Below the pieces are notes generated by a model that saw only the letters and a list, made by a program, of their open reading frames with translations, did no database searches and was not told where the DNA came from. The position numbers and the translations under genes were made by a program. Positions 37,031-45,420 of a stretch of DNA of 64,000 nt are shown here, one piece after another. This DNA comes from Pseudanabaena galeata CCNP1313 (GTDB lineage: Bacteria; Cyanobacteriota; Cyanobacteriia; Pseudanabaenales; Pseudanabaenaceae), in contig NZ_CP112874.1 in the NCBI RefSeq assembly GCF_029910235.1, positions 1,116,001 through 1,180,000 on the forward strand, given 5' to 3'. How positions within the stretch are numbered: position 1 is the stretch's first letter; each line of letters starts with the position of its first letter.

Positions 37031-37870
37031 ATGATCTCTCTAACACCTACAGAAATAGAACGTTATCGCCGCCAAATGATGCTGTCTAACTTTGGAGAAG
37101 AAGCGCAACAAAAGCTCAAATCTTCCACAGTTTTGGTCACAGGTGTGGGCGGATTGGGTGGCACAGCCGCTCTCTATCTTGCCGTTGCAGGTATTGGCAA
37201 ACTTATCCTTGTTCGTGGCGGAGATCTGCGTCTCGATGACATGAATCGCCAAGTCCTGATGACTGATGATTGGGTTGGGAGTCCTCGCGTTTTCAAGGCG
37301 CAGGAAACCCTGCTTAGCATCAATCCCGATGTGGAAATTGAAGCGGTGAATGATTATGTGACTGCCGATAACGTTGATGAGCTTGTCCAGTCCGCAGATA
37401 TTGCCCTTGATTGCGCCCACAACTTCACTGAACGCGATTTGCTTAATGCTGCTTGTGTCCGTTGGCGATGTCCAATGGTCGAAGCAGCGATGAACGATAT
37501 GGAAGCCTATCTCACCACCATCGTTCCCCATGAAACGGGATGTCTATCTTGTTTATTCCCCGAAAAACCCGATTGGGATCGGCGCGGCTTTGGAGTGCTG
37601 GGTGCAGTGTCAGGGACTTTAGCCTGTTTAACGGCTCTGGAGGCAATTAAATTCTTGACAGGATTTAGTTCGCCTTTGCTATCACAGCTTTTGACGATGG
37701 ATCTAGGACGCTTAGAGTTTGCCAAACGTCGTACCCATCTTGATCCAGATTGCCCCGTATGCGGACAGCAGAGAAACAAGCGATCGCCAATTCCAACGAC
37801 TAAGAAAGTCACCAGTCAGCGCATTTCCTCTTTCTCAAAACTGCTAGTCCAAACTTCTTCTCACTATTGA
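37031..37870 (+). CDS. hesA: HesA, ThiF/MoeB-type adenylyltransferase
   Basis: 279 aa. Rossmann-fold E1-like enzyme: start ERYRRQMMLSNFGEEAQQKL, nucleotide motif TGVGGLGGTAALYLAVAGIGK, and zinc-binding Cys pairs (GCLSCLFPE and DCPVCGQQ). The partner carrier is unknown; in cyanobacterial nif clusters HesA acts with HesB, probably in Fe-S or molybdenum-cofactor supply. Last ~35 residues are Ser/Thr/Lys-rich. MoeB/ThiF identity is less likely given the context. Confidence 0.9.
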   Translation: MISLTPTEIERYRRQMMLSNFGEEAQQKLKSSTVLVTGVGGLGGTAALYLAVAGIGKLILVRGGDLRLDDMNRQVLMTDDWVGSPRVFKAQETLLSINPDVEIEAVNDYVTADNVDELVQSADIALDCAHNFTERDLLNAACVRWRCPMVEAAMNDMEAYLTTIVPHETGCLSCLFPEKPDWDRRGFGVLGAVSGTLACLTALEAIKFLTGFSSPLLSQLLTMDLGRLEFAKRRTHLDPDCPVCGQQRNKRSPIPTTKKVTSQRISSFSKLLVQTSSHY

Positions 37871-37926
37871 GGAGTGTGGTGTAAAGCACCTGACTCTCTT
37901 AACCCCAAAATTTCAAGGAGATTTCT

Positions 37927-38295
37927 ATGTCAATTATTCTCACCGAAAAAGCTGAATTGCGATTACGCACTTTCCTCAGAGGCACGGGCGATCGCGCTGT
38001 ACCTGACAAGGGTATCCGTCTGGGGGTCAAAGATGGTGGTTGCAACGGCTATCAATATACCCTCGACATCACCAACAAGCAAAAGCCTGATGACATTGTG
38101 GAACAGTTGGGCAAGGTGCGCGTTTACATTGACTCTCAAAGCGCCCCCTTACTCAATGGTGTCGTTGTTGATTACGTTGACGGCTTACTAGAGAGTGGAT
38201 TCAAATTTGATAACCCCAATGCCACGGGTTCTTGCGGCTGTGGTCAATCCTTCCAAGCTGGCAACTGTACCCCTGCGGCTGTGCCTTGCAGCTAG
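37927..38295 (+). CDS. hesB: HesB/IscA-family A-type Fe-S carrier
   Basis: 122 aa. A-type scaffold: KGIRLGVKDGGCNGYQYTLDI (first Cys) and the C-terminal GSCGCGQSF pair. It holds and delivers Fe-S clusters, here likely for nitrogenase. The extra tail ends GNCTPAAVPCS. AAGGAG lies before the ATG; 56 bp after hesA. Confidence 0.92.
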   Translation: MSIILTEKAELRLRTFLRGTGDRAVPDKGIRLGVKDGGCNGYQYTLDITNKQKPDDIVEQLGKVRVYIDSQSAPLLNGVVVDYVDGLLESGFKFDNPNATGSCGCGQSFQAGNCTPAAVPCS

Positions 38296-38402
38296 CAATT
38301 CCCCCTGTAGGGGCAATCCCCCCGTGGTTGCCCAGATCCCTACGGGGTAGGCACGGGGGCGCTACCCCTACATAAATCTAAATTATTGCAATTATTTCGG
38401 AG
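38296..38402. repeat. GTAGGGGCA inverted repeat upstream of fdxH
   Basis: CCCTGTAGGGGCAATCCCCCC and matching arms ending CGCTACCCCTACA. This widely scattered cyanobacterial hairpin could act on the hesB-fdxH transcript. It does not resemble the G-rich nifB/nifP arrays in spacing or context. Confidence 0.6.
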
Positions 38403-38411
38403 GTTTTAAAT

Positions 38412-38711
38412 ATGGCTACATACAACGTGCGACTGTACAACAAGAAGAAACAAATTGACATCACGATTCCCATTGATGAGGACACAACCATTCTGCAAGC
38501 CGCAGAGGATGCAGGGATAGAACTTCCATCTTCCTGTAATGCAGGATCTTGTTCTAGTTGTGTCGGCAAAGTAGAACAAGGCACTGTCAACCAAGAAGAT
38601 CAGAATTTTCTGGATGATGAGCAAATCGAGAAAGGGTTTGCTCTCCTTTGTGTCGCTTATCCCCTTTCAGACTGCACGATTCGCACCCATCAAGAACCAT
38701 ATCTTATCTAA
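38412..38711 (+). CDS. fdxH: 2Fe-2S ferredoxin FdxH (nitrogenase-linked)
   Basis: 99 aa. Plant-type 2Fe-2S site: CNAGSCSSC (Cys at ~42, 47, 50) and LLCVAYP. Opens [19 protein letters not shown]. FdxH donates electrons to NifH in cyanobacteria. Vegetative PetF is the alternative, but the position in the nif operon and the KKK-containing N-terminus favour FdxH. CGGAGG precedes the ATG. Confidence 0.92.
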   Translation: MATYNVRLYNKKKQIDITIPIDEDTTILQAAEDAGIELPSSCNAGSCSSCVGKVEQGTVNQEDQNFLDDEQIEKGFALLCVAYPLSDCTIRTHQEPYLI

Positions 38712-38728
38712 TAGGAGAGAATTTAATC

Positions 38729-39031
38729 ATGGCAACTCTAACTGGTTTAACCTTTGGCGGCAAAGAATGGCTTCCAAAATTTGTGCAAGCGATCGATCAA
38801 CATAAATGTATTGGTTGCGCTCGATGCTTTAAAGTATGCGGACGCGGCGTTCTCGGACTCATGGGCATGAATGATGAAGGCGAATTTGTGGATGATGAAG
38901 ACGAGGATGAAATCGAGAAGAAAGTAATGAAGATCGCTAATGCTGCTAACTGCATTGGCTGTGAAGCTTGTTCGCGAGTTTGTCCAAAAAACTGCTATAC
39001 CCACGAAACCTTAGCTTTAGCGATCGCCTAA
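38729..39031 (+). CDS. fdxB: 2[4Fe-4S] ferredoxin FdxB (nif-specific ferredoxin III)
   Basis: 100 aa from the ATG at 38729 with AGGAG at the right distance. Two cluster motifs: [16 protein letters not shown] (~27-40) and [16 protein letters not shown] (~75-90), separated by an acidic stretch [11 protein letters not shown]. It is a low-potential donor for nitrogenase or cofactor assembly. It follows fdxH by 17 bp. Confidence 0.92.
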   Translation: MATLTGLTFGGKEWLPKFVQAIDQHKCIGCARCFKVCGRGVLGLMGMNDEGEFVDDEDEDEIEKKVMKIANAANCIGCEACSRVCPKNCYTHETLALAIA

Positions 39032-39100
39032 TCACCAGACAAGGGGCTTAAGCCCCTTGTCCAAAGCAAAAAACATTCTCAATTACCTTGCTCGATAAGT

Positions 39101-39745
39101 ATGATTAGTCTTTCTTTCCACCGCATGAATAGCAAAGATTGGATTGTCACCGATGACGGACATTGCGAATCTCGCCCTGCCTCTAGGGAATGGGACTTGA
39201 TTAGGGACAAATATTATTTCCATGAGTTTCTAACCGAGATTATCAATTTGCTGCGGAACATATCCAATGAGGAAGATGAATGGGACTATTTACCGCAAAT
39301 TCGGATGCGCGTTAGGCAGTTAGTGATCAACTCCTATTGGTTGCATACTCAATATTCAGAACCTTCTCCAAAAACTGGGATGGCAACGCGGACTCTATAC
39401 AATGAGATCGGTTATCCGCTCACCGTACAGACTGCAACCTTTGCGCCCAATGTCTCCTCAAACATCCACAATCACGGTACATGGGGAGTAGTGGCAGTTC
39501 TTAAGGGACAGGAAAGACATACTTTCTGGAAGCGCGTTGACGATCCACAGTTTCCTAACAAAATCGAGATGGTGGGTGAGAAGATTGTCAAGGCGGGAGA
39601 AATCATCAGTTTTACGCCCCTTGCGATTCATCAAGTCACTGCCATTGGCAACGAACCTGCCTTTAGTTTCACTATGTATGGCGATCTGCTACCGCGATCG
39701 CGGTTCATTTTTGATACGACAAAGCACACTGCAAAACCTTTCTAA
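39101..39745 (+). CDS. Cupin protein, cysteine-dioxygenase-like
   Basis: 214 aa. Cupin motif 1 is SNIHNHGTWGVVAVLKGQERHTFW (metal-binding His residues) and motif 2 contains FTPLAIHQVTAIGNEPAFSFTMYG. The layout resembles cysteine dioxygenase-type thiol dioxygenases. A link to nif could be sulfur handling, but that is inference. It ends the compact fdx block and is followed by ~610 bp of repeats. Confidence 0.7.
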   Translation: MISLSFHRMNSKDWIVTDDGHCESRPASREWDLIRDKYYFHEFLTEIINLLRNISNEEDEWDYLPQIRMRVRQLVINSYWLHTQYSEPSPKTGMATRTLYNEIGYPLTVQTATFAPNVSSNIHNHGTWGVVAVLKGQERHTFWKRVDDPQFPNKIEMVGEKIVKAGEIISFTPLAIHQVTAIGNEPAFSFTMYGDLLPRSRFIFDTTKHTAKPF

Positions 39746-40357
39746 GTTCGCTTATTGTCGCATTGCGACAATAAGTGAACCATTTAAGAATTGTCTAGAT
39801 CCCCCCTAGCCCCCCTTAAAAAGCTACGGGTGTACACACAATTCTCTCTAGCTACGTTTTAATGTTTTGATCCCCCCCAGCCCCCCTTGAAAAAGGCTAC
39901 GGTGTACACACAATTCTCTCTAGCTACGTTTTAAGATTTCGATCCCCCCCAGCCCCCCTTGAAAAAGGGGGGAGAATAAATTAAATTTTCTTCTTCCCCC
40001 TTTTTAACTACCGTGTACACACAAGTCTTCCTGTCTACGTTTTAATGTTTAGATCCCCCCCAGCCCCCCTTGAAAAAGGGGGGAGAATAAATTAAATTTT
40101 CTTCTTCCCCCTTTGCAAGGGGGATTGAGGGGGATCTTTAGTAACTCACGCTATAGCTGATAACTTGTGTGTACACCGTAGCTTAAAAAGGGGAGAGAAT
40201 TTAATTCTTCCCCCCTTTTTAAGGGGGATTGAGGGGGATCTCTTAAGGCTTTTGACCGCAAGAAGCAATTCTTAAATGCTTTCTTAAGCGAAGAACTATA
40301 GGTGAACCGTTAAAAACTATTGATTGGTGATTGTAGATTGATTAGAGCGAGGTAAAA
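39746..40357. repeat. Repeat-filled gap with nested GTGTACAC MITE pieces
   Basis: Contains a full-looking element at ~40008-40182 (CTACCGTGTACACACAAG to CTTGTGTGTACACCGTAGC) and two shorter left ends at ~39830 and ~39897 (GCTACGG.TGTACACACAATT..), each inside CCCCCCAGCCCCCCTTGAAAAA repeats. The pattern looks like repeated insertion and partial loss. A plausible promoter for the next gene would lie in the last ~100 bp. Confidence 0.7.
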
Positions 40358-40693
40358 ATGTCAGGTAATAATAGAGCAATAGAAATTCAAGACTTAACTG
40401 GATTAAGTACGGGACATTTTGCGGATTTGATTCGCCTTACCCAATTGATCTTTGATCCGACGGGAGGATTGCCACATAAAACCGTCGATGTGGATTGGAA
40501 GATGCTTGGCATTCCTAAAGGCGTTGTCAATAATCTCTGGGCGCTAGGCAAAAAATATCAATACTGCTCTCCCTATATTGAAATCGATGTGGTTTGGGAG
40601 CAGTTAATTCCAGAATCTCGTAATTGGATGATGGAAAACAAACGCAATCTCTGGAAACTAGAAGAATATTTTCCCGCGAGGGATGAGGATTAA
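40358..40693 (+). CDS. Small nif-island protein, unrecognised (111 aa)
   Basis: 111 aa, with GAGGTAAAA before the ATG. Sequence highlights: STGHFADLIRLTQLIFDPTGGLPHKTVDVDWKMLGIP, YCSPYIEIDVVWEQLIPESRNWM, acidic end. Soluble, no cysteine pairs for a cluster (one Cys). I do not recognise a family. It abuts the next gene (stop and start adjacent), so the pair is a two-gene unit. Good coding character: HIP1-rich neighbours, clear start. Confidence 0.7.
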   Translation: MSGNNRAIEIQDLTGLSTGHFADLIRLTQLIFDPTGGLPHKTVDVDWKMLGIPKGVVNNLWALGKKYQYCSPYIEIDVVWEQLIPESRNWMMENKRNLWKLEEYFPARDED

Positions 40694-40957
40694 ATGACTA
40701 CAACTACAGATCCAACCAAAGAGCAATCAGATCGTGAAAACTTGTATGCCGCTTTGATTGACAAATTATTTCAATGCCCCTCTGGAGGAGAGCCTGAAGT
40801 ACTTGATGCCCATAGCGATCTTCTTGATGAAGGATTGGTCAAAATGCTGGTTAAAGTGGCAACTTATTATGCTCACCATGACAATCAAGATGCGGCAAAA
40901 TTTTTAATTCATGTTGCGAGGGAGTTAGCCAAACAGTTAGGATTACAACCAAATTAA
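40694..40957 (+). CDS. Small nif-island protein, unrecognised (87 aa)
   Basis: 87 aa. Starts directly after the previous stop codon. Helical; the segment LVKMLVKVATYYAHHDNQDAAKFLIHVARELAKQLG resembles a TPR-like helix pair with His residues. No signal peptide or cluster motif. Its function would most likely be tied to that of the 111-aa protein because of the adjacency. Confidence 0.68.
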   Translation: MTTTTDPTKEQSDRENLYAALIDKLFQCPSGGEPEVLDAHSDLLDEGLVKMLVKVATYYAHHDNQDAAKFLIHVARELAKQLGLQPN

Positions 40958-40988
40958 CCATCGAATTAACAAGGTTGAAAGAAAACTC

Positions 40989-41627
40989 ATGAACCCGACG
41001 TTAGATTCTTCTGAACCAACCACAGTTGACCGTGATTGGTCGGCATATTACCAAGCTGTGGCAGGTCGCCCACCTCGCGGGACTTTACTAAAAGCGCTAG
41101 ATTTCTTTGATCTAGAGAAATCCCCAAAATCACCTCGATTTGCGATCGATCTTGGTTGTGGCGATGGGCGCGATACGGTGGAACTGCTTGAACGTGGATG
41201 GCAAGTATTGGCAATTGATGGGAATGAAGAGGCGATCGCTAAATTATACGATCGCAAGGACATTGATTTAACATGGTTAGAAACTCAGGTGATGCGCTTT
41301 GAGTCTCTTACTTTGCCAAATTCTGTAGATTTAATTAATTCGAGTTTCGCATTACCCTTTTGCTGTCCTGATGATTTTCCTAACTTGTGGCATAAAATCA
41401 TTGCATCATTGCGAAGTGGAGGCAGATTTTGCGGTCAATTATTTGGCGATCGCGATACTTGGGCGACGACTTATCCTAATATGACCCACTATCCCAAGGA
41501 AAAGGTCGAGGAGTTACTTCAATCCTTTGAGGTGGAATATTTTGAAGAAGAAGAACATCATGGAGAAACTGCTATTGGTGAACAGAAATACTGGCATATA
41601 TTCCATATTGTAGGTAGTAAGAAGTAA
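40989..41627 (+). CDS. Class I SAM-dependent methyltransferase
   Basis: 212 aa. SAM-binding motif I AIDLGCGDGRDTVELL, then WQVLAIDGNEEAIAKL (acidic loop). The start WSAYYQAVAGRPPRGTLLKALDFF is typical of TehB-like methyltransferases. Substrate unknown. 31 bp after the 87-aa gene on the same strand, so possibly in the same transcript. Confidence 0.82.
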   Translation: MNPTLDSSEPTTVDRDWSAYYQAVAGRPPRGTLLKALDFFDLEKSPKSPRFAIDLGCGDGRDTVELLERGWQVLAIDGNEEAIAKLYDRKDIDLTWLETQVMRFESLTLPNSVDLINSSFALPFCCPDDFPNLWHKIIASLRSGGRFCGQLFGDRDTWATTYPNMTHYPKEKVEELLQSFEVEYFEEEEHHGETAIGEQKYWHIFHIVGSKK

Positions 41628-41714
41628 TCAAAGCAGATAGATAAAGCTTCACCCCTCAGATCTTCATAAGCCAAGTTTTGTAATTCATCTAAAAATTTAT
41701 AAGGAGAAATAGTG

Positions 41715-41924
41715 ATGAAAATTAGCGCTCGTAATTCTTTCAAGGGAATCGTGAAAAAAATTACTATCGGTGCTGTCAATGCGGAAATTTCGATTGAGAT
41801 TTCTTCAGGAGTAGAAATTACTTCCATTATCACCAAATCTTCTGCTGAAGCCCTTGGATTGCAAGAAGGCAGCGAAGCCTATGCTGTAGTTAAGGCTTCA
41901 GATGTGATGGTAGCGATTGATTAG
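41715..41924 (+). CDS. Mop-type molybdate-binding protein
   Basis: 69 aa from the ATG at 41715, preceded by AAGGAGAAA. A single Mop/TOBE domain: KISARNSFKGIVKKITIGAVNAEISIEI..ITSIITKSSAEALGLQEGSEAYAVVKASDVMVAI. Such proteins form hexamers storing molybdate or tungstate, which fits FeMo-co synthesis. It sits 145 bp upstream of a broken modA. Confidence 0.9.
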   Translation: MKISARNSFKGIVKKITIGAVNAEISIEISSGVEITSIITKSSAEALGLQEGSEAYAVVKASDVMVAID

Positions 41925-42068
41925 CAACGTTTTTATTCTATTAGAGGTGTTTAAGATGTGTTAGCGATCGCATAACGCATCATTTGTGTTTATTGGGTGC
42001 GTTACGCTGAGTCTAACACACCCTACGAGAGCTACGAGAGCTAAAAAACACTTCCACTAGTGATTCCT

Positions 42069-42472
42069 ATGAATAAGAAAAAGATTATCACTTTTCTCTC
42101 TCTGATCGCTGTTACGCATTGACTAAACTAGAATTATTCAAAGATTTGCAATCAAAATTTGTCTTAGGAAATAACGTGCGCCAAGTTTTGCAATTTGTAG
42201 AATCTGGTAACGCCCAAGCAGGAATTGTCTATGCGACAGATGCTAAAACCTCTACTAAAGTTAAAGTTATCCAAGTAATTGATGCTAAACTTCATAACCC
42301 GATTGTCTATCCGATCGCTGTTTTGCAAAAAAGCTCCCATCCAGAAAGCGCAAAATCCTATGTAGAATTTCTATCCAGCGAACTAGCTAAGACTATTTTC
42401 GAGAAATATGGATTCAGTGGCCTAGTGGCTCAGCATTGTTATAAACCAAGTTATAAACCAACCCCAAAATGA
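42069..42472 (+). pseudogene. modA: Remnant of modA (molybdate ABC transporter binding protein)
   Basis: An ATG at 42069 opens a signal-peptide-like start (MNKKKIITFLSLIAVTH) that ends at a TGA at 42120-42122. From 42119, in a different frame, comes the C-terminal third of a ModA: LGNNVRQVLQFVESGNAQAGIVYATDAKT..NPIVYPIAVLQKSSHPESAKSYVEFLSSELAKTIFEKYGF. About half of the normal ~250-residue protein, including the first molybdate-binding lobe, is missing at the joint. It is best explained by an internal deletion with frameshift. Confidence 0.8.
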
Positions 42473-42494
42473 ATGACTGTCCGCTATAAAAGCA

Positions 42495-42520
42495 GGCATA
42501 TTACTATATAGCAATATGCC
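42495..42520. promoter_or_regulatory. Palindrome upstream of the ArsR-type gene
   Basis: 26-bp imperfect palindrome, GGCATATT..AATATGCC with an AT-rich centre (one mismatched pair). It lies 50 bp before the start of the ArsR-family gene, a usual spot for an autoregulatory operator. It could also be a weak terminator for the preceding region. Confidence 0.45.
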
Positions 42521-42569
42521 AAGATTAAGTTATAATAATCTAAAATAGTTTAAGCTACCCTCTGCCGTT

Positions 42570-42965
42570 ATGACCTTCAATCCTTCTGCCCTGACTCAAA
42601 TCGCCGATTACTTTAAGGTATTATCTGAACTTAGCCGATTGCAAGTGTTGTGTTCTTTGAAATCAGGCTCAAAGAATGTTACCGAAATTATGGAAGAAAC
42701 AGGATTGGGACAAGCAAATGTCTCAAAACATCTCAAAATTTTAGCTCAGTCAGGGATTGTCTCTAGAACTCCTCAAGGAGTCAGCGTATATTATGAGATT
42801 GTTGAGCCTTTCATCTTTGATTTGTGTGAACTGGTCAGCGATCGCCTCTCTATTCGATTGCAAGAGCAGTCGCATCAGCTAAAGCAACTTGAAGGATTAC
42901 GCCGAGCTGAACCGCTTAAATCTAGCCACAAGAATAGTAAAGTCAAAGTCAAAAGTTATGCATAA
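42570..42965 (+). CDS. ArsR-family winged-helix regulator
   Basis: 131 aa. Helix-turn-helix: SELSRLQVLCSLKSGSKNVTEIMEETGLGQANVSKHLKILAQSGIVSRTPQGVSVYYEI. No ELCVCDL-type metal site, so it may sense something other than a soft metal, or respond to redox via Cys42/Cys-type residues. The C-terminal ~25 residues are Lys/Ser-rich. Next gene (NUDIX-like) starts 32 bp downstream, probably co-transcribed. Confidence 0.82.
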   Translation: MTFNPSALTQIADYFKVLSELSRLQVLCSLKSGSKNVTEIMEETGLGQANVSKHLKILAQSGIVSRTPQGVSVYYEIVEPFIFDLCELVSDRLSIRLQEQSHQLKQLEGLRRAEPLKSSHKNSKVKVKSYA

Positions 42966-42997
42966 AGGATTTTAGAAGGTCAGACTATAGAAGTACA

Positions 42998-43570
42998 ATG
43001 GATAAAGTGCAACCCAATATTCAAACAACTTGGCAGGTTCAAGATCGCTTCCTAGAGATGCATTCGCGTTGGATGACTCTCATTGGCGAACATCTACAAG
43101 ACGATCACGGCAAAATTTTGGAGTATTGGCGCATTGAGAAAGCTGACTCGGTAATTGTTATCCCCATTCAAGGCGATCGCCTCTTACTGCCCAAGCCAAG
43201 TTATCGTGCTGGTATTGGGCAGTCAACGCTAGACTTCTCTGGTGGTCGAGTAACCACAGGACAAAATCCTCAACCTGCGGCGATCGCTACCCTAAAACGC
43301 GAGTTAGGAATCGAAGCATCGGCGATCGCGCAATTGATTCCTTTGAACAATGAAGGTTGGGCTGTAAACAGTTCTTTTTCCAATCAAAAGCTTTACGGAT
43401 TTGTTGCCCATTTAGAACAGAAGGCAAAGCTAAGCCCTGATTTTGACATAGTTACCTATCCCGCAACTTTAGATGGATGTCAGAACTTACTTAGGGAAAT
43501 CACTTGTCTACAATGCAGAGCCGTCTTGATGGAATGGATATTGAAAGAATTTAGTCGGAATTTTAGTTGA
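42998..43570 (+). CDS. NUDIX-like hydrolase with a degenerate Nudix box
   Basis: 190 aa. The fold is suggested by EYWRIEKADSVIVIPIQGDRLLLPKPSYR and LDFSGGRVTTGQNPQPAAIATLKRELGIEAS, the region of the Nudix box. The canonical REx2EE is reduced: AIATLKREL lacks the paired glutamates needed to bind Mg2+. It may be a non-catalytic or altered ADP-ribose/nucleotide-binding protein. Similar to ADP-ribose pyrophosphatases in layout. Follows the ArsR-type gene, so it may be its target or partner. Confidence 0.65.
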   Translation: MDKVQPNIQTTWQVQDRFLEMHSRWMTLIGEHLQDDHGKILEYWRIEKADSVIVIPIQGDRLLLPKPSYRAGIGQSTLDFSGGRVTTGQNPQPAAIATLKRELGIEASAIAQLIPLNNEGWAVNSSFSNQKLYGFVAHLEQKAKLSPDFDIVTYPATLDGCQNLLREITCLQCRAVLMEWILKEFSRNFS

Positions 43571-44067
43571 TTAAGGACAAAGGCGGCAGAAAGCAAGTAC
43601 CTGTGTTACCTATAACCTTCACTCCCAAACTCCCTTGACCTTGGGGAGTGATCCCAACTTACGAAAGTGTTGCCACACTTTTTGGGATTAAAAAACAGAC
43701 CCATTAAGGGGTTTCAAAACGCAGAATGGAGTAGCCATTTTGCGTTTTGGTATAATTCTTGAGTGGGAAATGAGTAGTATTTGGATGAGCGATCAGGATA
43801 ACATGAATATTTTGCGATTTCTTGAAATACTATTTCAGTCAGTAATTCTCATTATAAAAATTAGCTTTTTGAAAGTCTGCCGTTGACAAACTTTCAAAAA
43901 GCCGATTTTAGTATTTCCAGCACCAGAATTGCTGAAAATACTAAAATCGGCTTCATAATGAGAATTACTGTATCTCGGTTTAATCCATAGCGATAATCCG
44001 ATCTCAGACTATAATTTAATTTACAACACAAGTAGGAATCAATAATCTACGCAAGGACATCACAATT
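43571..44067. repeat. Gap with composite repeat and a 131-bp inverted-repeat element
   Basis: First a copy of the ACGAAAGTGT/AAAATGG composite repeat (~43665-43755). Then a MITE-like element at 43840-43970 with perfect 16-bp terminal repeats CAGTAATTCTCATTAT / ATAATGAGAATTACTG and two internal hairpins. The last ~95 bp before leuC carry no repeat and presumably its promoter. Confidence 0.7.
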
Positions 44068-45387
44068 ATGGGAATGACACTCACCGAAAAGATTTTGGCA
44101 AAAGCGTCGGGCAAAATTAACGTTAGCCCAGGCGAAAATATTTGGGTGAATGCTGACCTGCTAATGACCCATGATGTCTGTGGTCCTGGCACAATCGGAG
44201 TATTTAAGCGCGAATTTGGTGAAGATGCCAAAGTTTGGGATAAGGAAAAATTAGTATTAATTCCCGATCATTACATTTTTACTAAAGATGCAAGAGCTAA
44301 TCGTAATATTGATATTTTACGTGAGTTCGCCAGAGAACAAGGCATTAAGTATTTTTACGACATCACTGATTTATCAGACTTTAAAGCAAACCCTGATTAC
44401 AAAGGCGTTTGCCATATTGCTTTAGCCCAAGAAGGTCACACCCGTCCAGGAGAAGTGTTATTCGGCACTGACTCCCATACTTGCAACGCAGGAGCATTTG
44501 GGCAATTTGCGACAGGTATTGGTAATACCGATGCCGCTTTTGTCATGGGTACGGGAAAGCTCTTGCTCAAAATTCCTGCTTCGATGAAGTTTGTCTTTGA
44601 TGGCGAAATGCCACCTTATCTCTTGGCTAAGGATTTGATCTTGCAGGTCATTGGCGATATCGGTGTAAATGGCGCAACCTATCGAGCATTGCAAATTGAA
44701 GGAGATGCGATCGCCAAAATGACCATGGAAGAACGGATGACCATCTGCAATATGGCGATCGAAGCTGGCGGCAAAAATGCCACGATCGCCCCAGATCAAA
44801 CCACTTTTGACTATGTGCGATCGCGCACTGATAAGCCCTTTGAGTCGCTCTATGCCGATGCTGATGCTGAGTACTACTATGTCAAGCATTACGATGTTTC
44901 TAAGCTCGAACCAGTTGTCGCTAAGCCCCACTCCCCCGATAACCGCGCCCTTGTGCGTGATGTCCAAGACGTGAAGATTGATCGCGTCTATATTGGTTCT
45001 TGCACTGGTGGTAAAACTGAAGACTTTTATCACGCGGCTCAATTGATTAAAGGGCAACAGGTTAAGGTTCCTACCTACCTTGTACCAGCCACACAAAAGG
45101 TTTACAATGATTTGTTTAGCTTGAAGATTGATGGCTTAACTCTTTCTGAAATCTTCTTGCAAGCAGGTTGTATTGAACCTGCTTCCCCTTCCTGTGCTGG
45201 TTGCTTGGGTGGTCCCCAAGATACTTTCGGACGAGTTAACGAAGCAGAAGTTTGTGTTTCGACTACAAACCGCAATTTTCCTGGTCGGATGGGTAATAAG
45301 CAAGCCCAGATTTATCTTGCCTCTCCCTATACGGCTGCTGCTTCTGCTTTGACAGGACATATCACCGATCCGCGTGATTTTATGTAA
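44068..45387 (+). CDS. leuC: 3-isopropylmalate dehydratase large subunit (aconitase family)
   Basis: 439 aa, size of the archaeal/HacA-type LeuC. The substrate/cluster motifs are LFGTDSHTCNAGAFGQFATGIGNTD, IGSCTGGKTEDFYHAAQ (first cluster Cys) and SPSCAGCLGG (other two Cys). It isomerises isopropylmalate in leucine synthesis together with a LeuD not in this window. Homoaconitase is the alternative in this subgroup; leucine synthesis is more likely in a cyanobacterium. AAGGA lies before the ATG. Confidence 0.85.
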   Translation: MGMTLTEKILAKASGKINVSPGENIWVNADLLMTHDVCGPGTIGVFKREFGEDAKVWDKEKLVLIPDHYIFTKDARANRNIDILREFAREQGIKYFYDITDLSDFKANPDYKGVCHIALAQEGHTRPGEVLFGTDSHTCNAGAFGQFATGIGNTDAAFVMGTGKLLLKIPASMKFVFDGEMPPYLLAKDLILQVIGDIGVNGATYRALQIEGDAIAKMTMEERMTICNMAIEAGGKNATIAPDQTTFDYVRSRTDKPFESLYADADAEYYYVKHYDVSKLEPVVAKPHSPDNRALVRDVQDVKIDRVYIGSCTGGKTEDFYHAAQLIKGQQVKVPTYLVPATQKVYNDLFSLKIDGLTLSEIFLQAGCIEPASPSCAGCLGGPQDTFGRVNEAEVCVSTTNRNFPGRMGNKQAQIYLASPYTAAASALTGHITDPRDFM

Positions 45388-45420
45388 TTTTTGCTTAAAG
45401 CCAGTATGTCAGGATGATAA

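Noticed and set aside
42119-42472. Intact small periplasmic-type gene starting at TTG 42119
   Set aside because: It matches only the C-terminal third of ModA and has no own ribosome-binding site or signal peptide, so it is treated as part of a pseudogene.
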